NCBI GenBank assembly: GCA_003049465.1
Contig: PYSS01000029.1
Location: 124,001 to 188,000 of the forward strand
Length of the DNA: 64,000 nt
Source of the DNA: Magnaporthiopsis rhizophila
Taxonomy: Eukaryota > Ascomycota > Sordariomycetes > Magnaporthales > Magnaporthaceae
Direction of reading: 5' to 3'
In this document: positions 22,829-35,225 of the stretch, one piece after another
Position numbering within the stretch: the stretch's first letter is position 1
How the letters are laid out: every line of letters begins with the position of its first letter
Position numbers and translations under genes: made by a program
The notes under the pieces: model-generated
Databases searched by the model: none
Seen by the model: the letters and a program-made list of their open reading frames with translations, nothing else
Told to the model about the DNA's origin: nothing

Positions 22829-24300
22829 ATGGCGGCGGCTCTGGCGCACTCGTCGGGTCCGATCCCCTCGGTGGTGGGCGTGCCGTCGAGCTCGGCTCCA
22901 TCGTTCGGCGGCAGCAGCGGCGTGGGAGGAGGGGCTTCACACGGCCTTCATCACCTACAGCAGCAACAACAGCACCGTCAGCAAAACAACAACGGCAACA
23001 GCCAGAACGATGCGCCCCCACCAACGCAGCAACAGCAACAGCCACGCGCCCCGGTCGACTCACTACCACATCAGCAGCCGAGGACGCTGCAGCTCAGCGA
23101 CTTTACCAAGGTCAGGACACTAGGCACAGGTAAGAAGGAAAAGCACACAAACAGCCAACCTCTGGAATCACCCTGCCTGACATAGACATACCAAAAGGCA
23201 CATTTGCGCGCGTCTGCCTTGTCAGGCCATCCAACCCACAGACCGAGGCCGAGCGGACCCAGGTGTTTGCGCTCAAGATCCTGCGCAAGACCGAGGTGAT
23301 CAAGCTCAAGCAGATCGACCACGTGCGCCACGAGCGCGCCATCCTGGCCGAGGTGTCGGGCCACCCCTTCATCACGAACCTGCGCGCCTCCTTCTCGGAC
23401 CGCGACTTCCTGTACCTCGTGCTCGACTACGTGCCCGGCGGCGAGCTCTTCAGCTACCTGCGCAAGTACCGCCGCTTCGACGAGCGCATGGCCGTCTTCT
23501 ACGCCGCCGAGATCGTGCTCGTGCTCGAGTACCTGCACGAGGCCCAGGGCGGCGTCGCCTACCGCGACCTCAAGCCCGAGAACCTGCTGCTCGACGAGCA
23601 GGGGCACATACGCCTCGTCGACTTTGGCTTTGCGAAGCGCCTGGGCGGGAGGTTGGGGAAGGCAGCGGCACCAGCAGCAGCAGCAGCAGCAACAGCAGTC
23701 GGCAATGGTACCGGCAACGGCCCGGTCGAGACGTATACCCTCTGCGGAACGCCAGAGTACCTGGCCCCCGAGGTCATACACAACAAGGGCCACACCACGG
23801 CCGTCGACTGGTGGGCGCTCGGTATTCTAATATACGAGTTCCTGACGGGCTATCCGCCATTTTGGCACCAGAACCCAATCGAGATTTACAAACAGTACGT
23901 TTTCTTCTCTTTCTGCCTTATACCCACCTTTTCATTTTGGCTACTGACACTCGCGCTCCTCCCTACAATCAGAATCGTCGAGAAACCAGTCGTGTTCCCC
24001 CAGGAGCCGCCAATCTCGGCCGAGGCTCAAGACATCATCCGCCAGTTCTGCACCGTCGACCGCTCCCACCGCCTGGGCAACATCAGCGGCGGCGCCGCCC
24101 GCGTAAAGGCCCACCCATTCTTCCGCGGCGTCGACTGGGACGCCGTCTACCGCCGCAGGCAACCGGGGCCCATCATTCCGCCCGTCCGATACCCGGGCGA
24201 CGCACAGTGCTTCGACATTTACCCGGAGGAGGACGCGTCGAAGGATCAGTACACGGAGGAGATGATGATGCAGTATGACCACCACTTTAGAGATTTTTGA
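22829..24300 (+). CDS. pkac-2: cAMP-dependent protein kinase catalytic subunit (PKAC-2/Cpk2 type)
   Basis: Exons 22829-23129, 23198-23894, 23973-24300; 441 aa. Splice joins restore LGTG-TFARVCLV and EIYKQ-IVEKPVVF. PKA phosphorylates Ser/Thr targets when cAMP releases the regulatory subunit and governs growth, conidiation and nutrient responses in fungi. An N-terminal Gln/Ser/Pro-rich region of about 85 residues precedes the kinase domain: glycine loop LGTGTFARV, Lys127 in VFALKILRK, catalytic Asp224 in YRDLKPEN, Asp242 in DFGFAKR, phosphorylatable Thr281 in TYTLCGTPEYLAPE, and the AGC-tail hydrophobic end FRDF. Between the DFG and Thr281 an Ala/Gly/Asn-rich insertion of roughly 25 residues enlarges the activation segment. 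ATG context is CCACCATGG. Assignment to the second fungal PKA paralogue rests on the VETYTLCGTPE segment and is moderately sure. Confidence 0.94.
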
Positions 24301-25632
24301 GGGGGACTCTCCTAAAATGCAAGCTTTGCATTGTACTACCACCATTTGCTGCCCTCTGTCCATTTTGTTCTAGCATTGGCTCGGCCCTGTTGTTAGCGGC
24401 TCAAGATCTTCGTATTGAATCTGTTTGGATTGGATTTGTCTTCCTTCTCAGTTCACATGGCGGAATTCCCAGCCGTTCTTGTTCGCATATGCTCATGTCT
24501 GCCGGCTCGTCTGGATTGTTCCTTCGTTCTTGGGGTACCTATTCGACATCTGACCATAGTATTATCTCTTTGCTCCTCTTTCTTCTGTACATAGATCCCA
24601 ACCAACTTTCCCGTATCACGACGTTTTTCATGACCACAAACAGACGGGACAAGAGCCGAGGCAAGGCGAGGCGGGGGCGGTTGGTGAAACTACAAAACAG
24701 AAAATGGGAATTGCAGTGAACGAACGAGTCGCAAGGCTCTGATGGCCATTTTCGCACGATATCGCATCTTCTTATAGAAGGAGATTGATATGGGACGATG
24801 GAGAAAAGGGGGCACAAGGACAGATGGCCCGTGAGTCGCCGCCCTGTCCTGCCTTTGGTGATCGACAAACAGGGGTTGGCGGATATAGAAAAGGCAATAA
24901 ATGGTCATGGAGGTAGTAGGCAAAGCACTACGTCGGAAGTCATACAGGACTTTACAAACCAAACCTATCGTCCGATACGCCGCCCACCTGACCAGCTCCC
25001 ACCGAAGTCGCTACTCCCACCGGATAGCCCATTTATGCCCTATTAGGTTAACAGCTCGCAGACGTCCGTCGTAATCCCACCATTACGTGGTTCTCCCCTT
25101 CGGCCGCCCTGCCTCCCCAGCAGCTGCAAAACCCGAACGTCATGTGTCATGTATTAGAGCGCTCACCATACATACGAGCCTACATAGGCAAGGTTCTGTA
25201 CCTGTTTCGCCATGTGCCCGCGGGGTATACTATGCAAAACTATACCTTCAAACGCTTAGTCTATGAAAACATGAGGTCGCCCTCGGATAGCCCAGATCGA
25301 AAAATCGAGACGGCCAACGACCGCAAGATATGCTGCTGTCACCTCTCGCCAACTAGAGTTAATGCCATAAAAAAAGACGCAACCGCTCTTTATACCAACT
25401 CACACCTCTAGTATAGGCAAGGAAACCACGCCAACACGTATCAAAACCAAATGAGAGTAAGGGGCGAGGGAAAAGATATCCAACCAACACCTAACGCCAC
25501 CACGCCCTACTCCACAGAGAAGGCAGCGTCCACTCGCGCCGCCAGCGCGACGCGCCCTCGAGCCCTATCAGGCCCAGCCCCAGCCCCAGCCCCAGCCCGA
25601 AAAAGGAGCAGCCCGAAGGCCCGCCTCCTCGC
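24301..25632. other. Convergent 3' region between the PKA and phosphatase genes
   Basis: About 1.3 kb, comparatively AT-rich, without a recognisable gene. Contains the 3' UTRs of both flanking genes and a short CAGCCC repeat (about 25572-25598). Confidence 0.5.
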
Positions 25633-27823
25633 CTAGAGGGCCTGGTACAGCCAGTACGACGACAGGATCAGCACGGCAAGTGAGCCGAGCACAATGGCTC
25701 CCTCTTTGGTGCACCAGAGCAGCATCGTCCAGCCCGTCGCAAACTCGCGCGACCGCGCCGCCCGCCGCCTGGCCGCCGCGTGTATGTCGATGGGATACAA
25801 CGGCTTCCTCGCGCGGTTGCTGTCGAGGGCCTCGGCGACGTTACTGCCGGTGCTGGCACTGGCACTGCCGCTGGCGACATCCCTCTCGCTGACCGCCGCC
25901 GCCGGTGAGGGCCGGCCTAGCTCCTCAGGCGACAGGATGGGCACCGCGACGCGCAGGAAGACGGGCTGGTGGTCTGACGACCGCATCAGCGGGAGGGATT
26001 GGTACGCCGCAATGTCGAACCGCGCGGCGGCGGGGTCGTCCTCTCCTCCTTCCCCCTTGGGCGCTGGCGCGTCGGCCGGCACGCCCGCGTACAACACCCT
26101 GTCGGTCCAGCTGGGCCACCTGTGCTTGGCGAAGCGGAACGGCACCACCAGGCCCGCCGACAGCAGCCCGTTCGCCTCGGCCTCGCGCACCTGAGCCCTG
26201 TTGAGCGCGCCCTCGGCCGTGGGCAGGTCGTCGTACTTGTAGGTGGGCGGAAATTTCACGGGCGCCTCCTCGAGGCCCTGCAGCGCCCTCCCCGCGGCCC
26301 TCTCGCGCGTCAGCTGGTCGCGGTCCAGGAAGGTGCTCCAGTGGTGCTGCGATCCCGGCTCCAGAGACGGGAAGGGCTCGTTCCGCTGCGGGCTCCGGTC
26401 CGAGATGCGGTAGTTGAGGTCCCCGGCCAGGAACAGGTGGCTGCCGGGGCGGAAGATGGTGATGTCGTGCAGGGCGTCGCGCACGTCGGCGGCCAGCGCC
26501 CCGTTGGCGGCCTCGGCCTCGGCTAGCAGGCGCTCCGCCTCCTCCTCTTCCTCGGCCGTCGGCTCCTTGCACGCCGCGCTGTCCTGCGCCCTGCCGCCCG
26601 ACATGGCCGAAGTAGCGGCGGCGGCGGGAGCAGCAGCGACGGCAGCTTGACCCTCGTCCCCGGCCGCCCGCTTGATGACGGCCGTGGGCTCGGCAAAGAG
26701 CAGGGCGGAGCAGATGGTGCGCCAGTTGGCGTTGCGCCTGCGCAGGTTCCACTCCATNCAGCAGCGACGGCAGCTTGACCCTCGTCCCCGGCCGCCCGCT
26801 TGATGACGGCCGTGGGCTCGGCAAAGAGCAGGGCGGAGCAGATGGTGCGCCAGTTGGCGTTGCGCCTGCGCAGGTTCCACTCCATGGGGGCCAGGTGGGT
26901 TGCCACAAAGGTCAGCTGCGTGGTGCGGCCGCCGCTCTCCCTGTCCGTGTACAGACAGCGCACGCCGGCGGCGCCCTTGTTGCCCATGTCCATGGTGCCG
27001 AAGCCGACCTCGGCCAGCTCGATCCGAGACACGGCGCTGGGATCCCGGGCGAACACCATTATCGCGGTCATACCGACGTTGTGCTGCCGCACCAGGGTGT
27101 ACGGCTTGGACTGTTGTTGGTGGTCCAGGAGCCTGGTATGCGGGCCTGGCTCCTCGCCCGAGTCGGCGGAGGCGGAGGCATTCTCGGTGGTACCGAAGCC
27201 GAACGCTGCGTTCGTTGTAGCGGCGGTGGTCGGTGGCGGCGTGGATTGTATCTTGACGACGGCTAGGTTTAGAGCGTCCTCGTAGCGGGCGAGGAATGGG
27301 TTGAGGAAGACGCCGCCGATAAAGGCATAACTGAGCGGCGACACCTCCTGGAGGGAGCTGGGCGGCGAAAAACGACGCGTTAGTTCACGTTGGCCGAAGC
27401 TGGAGTAAGGTCGAGTATGGGTCGGCGCTGCCACCGCCGCGACAACCTTGTTGCTAGAGCTTTTGGTCTATGGCGATCCATCGAGTGGGGTTTTGGCTGG
27501 CCATGCGCAACAACCACCACCCAAAAAGACTGTGTGGCTGGCACTGACGACACACCCACACAAACCGCATGCTCAGACAGACGTCATAAGGAGTGAGAAA
27601 GAAAGAAAAGAGTCGATCAAACTCACAAAACAACCATTTCAGGCAGCGATGTCGCATTCGCAGTCAAGGCCGTCCGCAGATGGTGGGCAAAAACATGGCT
27701 GTCGATCATGGTCTTTGCCGCGTTGAACGTAAGGACCAGGAGGTCCAGCTTCCTGCGCGCCATCGTCGTCGCCCTGTGCTCGCCGATGCGTGTGTTGCTG
27801 GTGTCGTCGAGGGGTGCCTCCAT
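25633..27823 (-). CDS. Tail-anchored inositol polyphosphate 5-phosphatase-like protein, frame broken by assembly duplication
   Basis: Exon 1 27823-27627; exon 2 from 27357 down to 25633. The intron (GTGAGT/CAG) joins LPEMVV to FSLQEVSPLSYAFIGG. The protein has the endonuclease/exonuclease/phosphatase fold of inositol 5-phosphatases: early LLVLTFNAAK and SLQEV, VGMTAIMVFAR, FVATHLAP, LAGDLNYRISDRSP, FPPTYKYD, SWTDRVLYAG and SSDHQPVFLRV, covering the Mg-binding and catalytic blocks. Such enzymes remove the 5-phosphate of phosphoinositides or inositol phosphates. The last 25 residues (EGAIVLGSLAVLILSSYWLY) are a single hydrophobic helix near the C-terminus, suggesting a tail anchor. The frame is interrupted at 26758 by an N and a direct duplication of 127 bp; leaving out 128 bp gives 197 + 1597 = 1794 nt, exactly 598 codons, so the gene is probably intact in the organism (597 aa). 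A second Met at 27763 (MARRKL) is an alternative start. Confidence 0.88.
26631..26885. repeat. 127-bp direct duplication around a single N
   Basis: 26631-26757 and 26759-26885 carry the same sequence with a 128-bp offset, separated by N at 26758. The second copy shifts the phosphatase frame. This is what an unmerged overlap of two contig ends looks like. Confidence 0.93.
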
Positions 27824-30251
27824 GTTTCTGCCGCCTGTGTGGATCGATCAATCGGGCCAGGGCTTTTCTTGGTGTCCTGTCCGGGAGGGGCTCGATTGGT
27901 CGATCGACTGCACGATTGATTGATTGAACGATCGTAGCCGCTGGGCGAGGATGTTAGTCGCTCGGTCTGTCTGGCCTTGGCTCAGGGAACCCCTTTTGTC
28001 ACGCAAACAGACGCCTTAGGTGTCCTCTCTGACAAGGACAGCGCAGGATTGAAGGTAGGAACCAACAACAATGAAGCCGTGCCGTTTCCGGATGGCAGGC
28101 GCCTGCCTACCTATTCCAACAAAGTTCTTGCTCCCTTGCTGTTCAGTGTCAATTCACGCAGCTCCAAATCCGCATGACGTAAACAGCACTGCACCTTTCT
28201 CATGGAATTAGCACGGCGACTGCGTCTGTCAGTTGTCATGCAGATTTTTTTTCACACAAGGCACCCCCCTTGTGACGGCAGCGCCCTGCCCATCTTATTT
28301 ATACCTATACCTACTCGATCGACGTGATGCCACCATCCCAGACAAAAGTCCCCTGTTCATGCACCTAGCCAGCCGTCCGTAGGTTCCGTTCAGTTCCGGC
28401 TGGTCAGCCGCGCTGCGCATCAAAAGTGGGCTGCTGTCTCCCATGCGCCCCCAAAACCGACAGAGCACATGACCTTTTTGAGGCAGACGACACGAATTGC
28501 TAATCAAGACTCATGAAAGTACGAGATTGAGAAACAGACCGGGGGAAAGGAAGAATAGAAAAGAAGACGATTAGGAATGCTTTTATTTGAATGCAAACCG
28601 TGAGCACACTGACAGCAGACCCCAAATGTGATGCCACACAACCAATATCAGGTGCTATCAGGAGCCAAGGTTTGACCTCAGTGATGCCTACTAGTTCCAT
28701 CCATTGGGGCTGTGCAAGCTAACTACTGTCCGCCTCTCCTTCAGCGGTGAAGGCTGATGGGCTAAAACCATGGCCAACGGTCATGTATCCACCATAAGAG
28801 TCACCCCGTCCTATCCCAGAAGAGGATCATGACCGCCATCAGCGGCCTCACTGGCATCTTAAGCACGAGCAAGCAAATGTGTAAAGAAATGAGGTGATTG
28901 AAAGCTATCTATGGCTCGCGTGTACGCCAATGCCTTGTCCGTCTGGTTGTGATGGTTATACCGCACATGGTTCCGGTGTTCGAGAGAGGTGGAAGAAGGC
29001 ATCTAAACCACGAAGGGGTCACTGCATCCGCAGTTGCCGAAACCCTTCGCCTCCTTCCAGTGTTGTGCCCTCACATCGTCGTTTGCATAGCCACCGCGCC
29101 AAGCATCCGACCGCGTTGTTGCCTCTCACTAAACACCAACCCCTGTCCTCCGAAAACCAACACTAATTACTCCCGAGGATGGCAGCTGGCCTGCGTGCCA
29201 TGATCTTGTGAACCAAGATGCTGCAGACCAGCGGCAGGCCGAGAGTCAACGATCTGAAAACCGCACCCTCGCCACAATGCGCAGTCCTCCGGGTAGGGCC
29301 AGGATGACGGTACCAGTGCCAGAAGGGCACAAGACACCGATGGGGCCACGGCTTGCCAACGCATCCCTGGGACAGTCATCGACTTGGGATGGTCGAAGAG
29401 CACCAAAGGTGTTCTGAGACCACGCCCTCGTGATGAACATGTCCACTGAAAACGCTCGTCCCCTGAATTACATCCCCACAAGCGGGCCCCGAAGCGATAT
29501 TGCCAAAGTGCAAAGAAACAAACGACCTCCCCGAAGCCAAGGAGACGATGAAGTGACGAGGGAAGGAAAAAAAAAAAAAACTAGGAGAAGATAGACGGGC
29601 TAGAATGGGGATGTTGTGGTGCTCCGTGCTTTGAGTGGCGAATACCGATAGGCGCACGACGGTGAGGCGACGAGAAGCCGGCTCTCATTCGTGGAATACC
29701 AGTCCTTTCCGGGATCTTCGCAGCCAAAGAATTGCAGCGATGCGCATCCTGACAGAACAGAGGATCCCTGGCTTCGCAACACATCCGAGCCTCGAGGCAC
29801 CGGACATGCCGTTCAACCCTTGTCCCGGGAGCAGGTCCGCCGTCACTCGGCAATCACAGCCCTGAGGCTTAGATCACGTCGTTCAGGCAGCCGTCCCAAG
29901 AGCAGGTCGAGCAAGGAGAAAGGAAAGATGAAGCCTTCGGAAATATTAAGGAAATAAATAAGCAATCTTGCAAAGATGTCGTTGAGGGGAGGACTCGTGG
30001 TTGCCGGTTCGAAAGCAGCTCGGGCTCGATCGCATCGACGCGTGCACCAGATCCCATAGGCGGTGGCGGATCTGGCGGCGAATGTGCGGATACGGCTGGT
30101 GAAGAATCCGAGACGAGGCAGACGAATAAGAAAAAGGAGGGTAGACAGCACGGGTCCCAGAACTGCCCGAGTGACAGTGCCGGATACAATACTCCCAAAG
30201 CTCAACGCCGATCAGATGTTGAGAGCGTCAGGCAAACGACGGGTGCGTGCT
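27824..30251. other. Intergenic region between the phosphatase and CK1 genes
   Basis: About 2.4 kb: the phosphatase promoter on the left and the CK1 3' flank on the right. Several short open frames (28894-29203, 29581-29865, 29843-30205) overlap one another and carry no recognisable domain. A 14-base A run is at about 29567-29580. Confidence 0.45.
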
Positions 30252-31701
30252 TCACTTGGTGCGGTAGGCGGCGTCCCCGGTGCGGGAGTCCTTGTACGCC
30301 GAACGCAGCCTGTTCATCGCACACTGAATGTCAGCAACCAGAGGTGTCAGCATCTTCCCTCGGCCAGCGTTTGAATCATCCGCACCAAACTCGAAGGAAA
30401 ATGATTCCTTACAAGGAATGCTTGCTGAAATGGGCATTCTAAGCACTCACATCCTGTCGCTGCCACCGACGGCGCCCCTGGTGTTGGGCGTGTCCTCGCC
30501 GAGGTTCTTGCGAAGTCGGGTGGCCGCGGCGGCGTTGCCCTGCTGAGCCTGCTGCGGGTCCTCGCGGGCCTGCTTGTCCTCGCCCTGGCGGATGGCCTGC
30601 GCGTTTTTCTGGTACTTGTACACCGTCCAGTCGAAGACGTAGTCGTACTGGAAGCCCTCGCGGACGAAGAGGTCCCGGAAGATCTTGCGGAGGTAGCTGT
30701 AGTCGGGCTTGTCGTCGAAGCGAAGCGACCGCGTGTAGTTGAGGTAGATGGCGAACTCGTTGGGGAACCCGCGGCAGAGAACCTCGGTGGGGGTCGTCAT
30801 CTTCTTCTCCATGATCCTGTCGTACTTCTGCTTCTTGGTAGCAGCCTTAAGGCCCTGCCACGGCAGAGATCCACGGCAAAAGTAGAGCATGACATATCCG
30901 AGAGACTCCATGTCGTCACGGCGAGATTGCTCTGGTAAATGAAACGGTTCGGGTCAGCATCGACACAAATAAAGCGAAAGAGAAGAGAAAAAGTCATCCA
31001 GACAAGCGGGGCGAGACTTACCGACACCAAGATGGGTGTTGATGGATGCATACCGGGCAGTTCCGGTAAGGTTCTTGTTCTCACGGTACGGGATGTGGAA
31101 GTGAGTCTTGGGGTCGCGGTACTTCTTGGCCAGACCAAAGTCGATCACGTTGACCTGGTTGCCGCGCTTGCCGATGCCCATGAGGAAGTTGTCGGGCTTG
31201 ATGTCACGGTGGATAAACGACTTGGCGTGGATGTACTCGATGCGCGAGATGAGCTGGTCGGCCAGCAGGAGGACCGTCTTCAGCGAGAACTTGCGGTTGC
31301 AGAAGTTGAAGAGGTCCTCCAGACTGGGACCAAGCAGATCGAGAACCATGGCGTTGTAGTCGCACTCGGTTCCGAACCAGCGGACGAAGGGAATGCCGAC
31401 ACCGCCGGCAAGCGACTTGTAGACCCGAGCCTCATATTCGAGCTGGGGGTGCTTGGCCTTGACGCTTTCCAGCTTGATGGCAATCTCCTCGCCAGAAATG
31501 ATATTGGTGCCGAGGTAGATGTCACCGAACGAGCCGGAACCGATCTTACGCCCGATGCGGTATTTATTGCCGACGCGAAGATCCTAGGAAAGCAGGTAGT
31601 GTACGTTAGCAAGACTGTCGTGCCGGAGACGTCTGGCCGAGCCAGGTGAGTGAGAATCGAGGAGGAGCGGAGTCTAGAGAGCAACGTACCATGGTCGTCA
31701 T
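30252..31701 (-). CDS. ck-1a: Casein kinase 1 (CK1 delta/epsilon-like; Hhp1/CK-1a type)
   Basis: Four exons (complement): 31701-31690, 31583-31022, 30931-30451, 30309-30252; 370 aa. The first exon codes only MTTM. Joins give MTTM-DLRVGNKYRIGRKIGSGSFGDIYLG, NTHLGVE-QSRRDDMESLGY and GGSDRM-LRSAYKDSRTG, all in frame with GT/AG borders. CK1 is a constitutively active, acidophilic Ser/Thr kinase acting in DNA repair, endocytosis, growth and, in Neurospora, phosphorylation of the clock protein FRQ. Visible features are the glycine loop IGSGSFGDIYLG, AIKLE lysine, HRDIKPDNFLMG, DFGLAKKYRDP and the CK1-specific RYASINTHLG in place of APE. After the kinase domain (to about residue 300) comes a short Gln/Ala-rich tail, shorter than in many orthologues. 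A 5' UTR intron is likely (donor near 32241). Confidence 0.95.
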
Positions 31702-32235
31702 AATCGCGGGATTTCGGTCCGCCGGACCCGATAGCGACAGATGGTGATATTTGTTGGGGGTTTGTCAGAGGCTACACCGATGGCCTCGAGATGTTTCTGG
31801 TCTGGGAGCTGTCGGAGAGATCGCCGGGTTAGCAGAGCGTCGACGAGGGCGACGGTTTTTGATCCGCAGCAGTTGGCGGTGTTGAATGAAATGCCTGGGC
31901 GGCGGGGAAATTGTCCGAGGGTCTCGGCGTGGGAAAGATGATAAAAGAACGAATATTCAGGGCTGCGAAGGGTGCAGTGTAAATGATTCAAGGCGTTTAG
32001 GACTTGATTGCTGGGAAGTCGTGGTTGATAAATAGCCCGCTTCGCCTCATTCCTGTCGGAGAAGAAGCTGACGAGCCACGACAACCAGCCAGCCACCCAC
32101 CGATAGAGGCCGCGTGACTGTGGGAAAGAACGTTTGGTGGGCTGGGAATTGGTGTGTATCGGGAAGGTGAAGTGTGCAAAGCAAACCAAGCAAGCATGCA
32201 CGCAGTCGAATGCGTGTCGAAAAAAAAAAATACTC

Positions 32236-32241
32236 ACTCAC
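32236..32241 (-). promoter_or_regulatory. Probable 5' UTR intron donor of CK1
   Basis: On the minus strand the sequence AGAG followed by GTGAGT starts at 32241, 540 bp upstream of the CK1 start codon. Suitable CAG acceptors lie near 31800-31815. A leader intron would explain the long spacing; no transcript data confirm it. Confidence 0.3.
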
Positions 32242-35203
32242 CTCTGGATTACTCCCTTCACCTGGCTTTCTCCTCCTCTGCAGGTGCTCGCGCTGGACGG
32301 CGTCAAGGGATGGTTAGGATTCCGAAGACGGATGTGAATTGTGGTGTGTTGGTTTTTTGGTGGTTTTGGGTTTGGGCCCGACCGTGGGTTTGGGAGGTGA
32401 CAGAGGAAGAGTTTGGGGTGGAAGTGCAGCGGGCGGACAGCAAAAATGCACAACAAAAGCGGGCAGCCAGACCGCTCTTTTTGTGTGTTGCAAGGGCCGA
32501 GAGCAGGAGTGGATGAACGAACCTTGTCGGTGGCCGGATGGCAAATGAGCCCAACGAAATAAATCCGGGGCTTCTAAGCGCCGTCGACTTTCTGTTCTCA
32601 AAGCCCGTGGATGATGTCTGGATCAGATCAGATTACCCGCACAGCTGGTGTGGAAGGGCAGTGCGATCCGGTGAGGTTCAGAGTGAGAGGACTGAGAAAT
32701 GGGCAGAGTTTGGGTTTTTTGGGGAAAGGAGGGAAGGAAGGAGGAGGCGGATCGATTGAGCAGCGGTTAAGCACAGGCGTCGGGCTGGATTCAGGCGGCC
32801 GCAGGCGCGCAAATGCATGGCATGCAACTCGGAGCTGCTGGGGAGCCCCGTCGGTTGGCCTGGCCCAAAGAGCGGCTGGAGCCTCTGAGGGAGGAGGATA
32901 CCTGTAGTGAAGTGGGTCGGGAGCCTGACCTCGTAACCTATCCCGAGCGTGACCGGTGGGGGAGACAAAAAAAAATCGCCCATTGCATCCAATGGATGTC
33001 CCTTTTTTTCACTCTCAGAGCAGTCTGGGTCCCTGGATTGCCGCCCGTGCCCGGCTCGGGAGGGCGGGGCTGTATGTACCCTTACACATTACTGATGCCC
33101 AAAAGGTACATAGGTGATGTCCTCTCACAGTATGTTTCTTCCGCGGCAATGCACCGTGGCGGGACATTGATTCAGGGCTCTCGCCCCGCCAGCGACGACA
33201 GCCGTAAGCAATGGAACAAAAAGATCAGACCGCCTTCCTGCCTGGGTAGGTGGCCACCACGGCTGGCTGACAAGCACCCATGCCCACGCCAGGATCCCCT
33301 TCCACCGACTCGACTCGGCTCGACGTTGGTCCGCCACAACTGGACTGGCGAGATGGATGCGTGGGACGAGGCGAACCAGCACAGCAAACGAAAGCACGAC
33401 AACAAAAAATGGCCAGGCTGTGATCACGCCAGCGCACACCCGAGGGTTGGCTTCGGATTTGCTGCAGCTGCGGCCTATGGGCCACCGGCTGTGGCCAGCC
33501 AGCCAGCCACGAGTGGAAAAAGTGGAAATCTAACGCCGTGGCAAGGCGGCGCGCCCTTATTCGGTCATGCCATCCAATCATTTTTGCCTCATGGTTGGCT
33601 CGCGTCCCAGTCAGCCGGCAATGTGCCTTTATTTCGAGTGCGTGTTCGTTGGGCTTCGTGTCGACGGCCGAGGTCACCTGGACTGGCCAGTCGCCCGCCA
33701 CATGGGGAATCAAGTAAAAAAGAATAATCGCTTGACGACGCTAACAGCCGACCGAACTGCCTGCAGGCCTCCATCGCCCGGCACCGATGCACCCCAATCC
33801 AAGGGAAATTCACGTCATTCGAGTTTCGCGTCATTTGCTCCTCCGCATTCATTTTTAGAAGTCTGCAACCGTAAGGCGCTGTTACCCTCCCAGGCGGAGA
33901 TGCGAAAACGGCAGGACAAACAAAAGACAAGAAAAGGGGTGTTGTATGGCGCTTAGCAATGAAAGTCGATCCTCCAGCTTCGGAAACCCCGTCCTCAATG
34001 CGCAGACAAAAGGTCGAGTTGGTTGGACGTGCTCTTTTGATGGGGATCCACCAGGACTGGGCATCAGCAGGGCTCCATCTCTCGAACAAACAACTTCGGC
34101 CGGCTTGGGGTTGGGCTGCAATGCAAGCGGCCGCCTCCTCCTCCCTGCCGCTTTCATTTTGTTGCCCAGCCGGCCTCATTCCCGACCCTTTCTTTGTCCC
34201 ATCCGGATCAAAAGTCCACGAAAACGTGCACGTTTTTTTCAACAAAGCAAAAGAAAGCCCGGCCGGAACATGCTGGATGTCGGGGATTTAATATTGGATC
34301 CGTCACGAGCCTTCCAGGTCCCAACTTTTTTGCCTCATCTTGAGTCGCGACCAAACCATGCGGTGATCCTGATGTTCGCGCCCTTTATTTATTTATTTTT
34401 CTAATAAAAAAAAACCTGTTATTATCCTAGGCTGTCTGCTCGAGCTGGCGGGGAGGGAACACAGGAACACACCCTGGGACCCTGGCGATTCTAGATGAGA
34501 TCCCCACGCGCGCGGCACTTGAATCCTTCCCATGCACTGAAATCACCTAGCAGCGCACGGCCGAGATTTGTGATCGCGGTAGTCGGCAAACATATTCCAG
34601 GTTAAGAGGGGTGCCTGCCCCAAGGTTCTCTCTCCCATCGTGCCGATGCCCCCGCCCGTCGAGATCGGGGGATCCGGCCGAGGTTATGTATGGTCCGCGT
34701 GGGATGAGGTGTGTGCGACCTGACTAGAGGTTGAGGCGCACCTGCGTCGTCAGAACTTGATGGAGATCCCAGCAGGGCTGTCATTGTCATGTCGCTTGCT
34801 CGAGAAAGCGTGACGCATTGTTCTTGCTCGGTTTTGGCCTTGCATTTTCCCGATCGGGCGTTGCGAGTGCAGGGGAAAGCAACCAGGGCTGGGGATTTGT
34901 CAACAACCAAGCGCCGGCGTCCTGCCCGGCCCGAAAACAGACAACCAAGGGAAGGGAAGGCTTTTTGTCCCATGCTCAATTGCGCTCGCCGTTTTGCTGT
35001 TCGCCGCGGCCGAGCACGTCCGTTCCATGTAGAAAAATCATATCCGTTCCTCGATCAGGCACCTCGGCCGACGTTCTCCCATCTCCCGACTCATTCATCA
35101 TCCCCAACGGTGGAATAAGCTCATTCCAGAATGGGCTTCCCAGAGTGGAGATGCTATAAAAACCTGATCCCTTGGACGTTAGACTTTCCTTTGTACCTGC
35201 ACA

Positions 35204-35225
35204 GTGTGTGTGTGTGTGTGTGTGT
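35204..35225. repeat. (GT)11 microsatellite
   Basis: Eleven perfect GT units in intergenic sequence. Confidence 0.95.
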
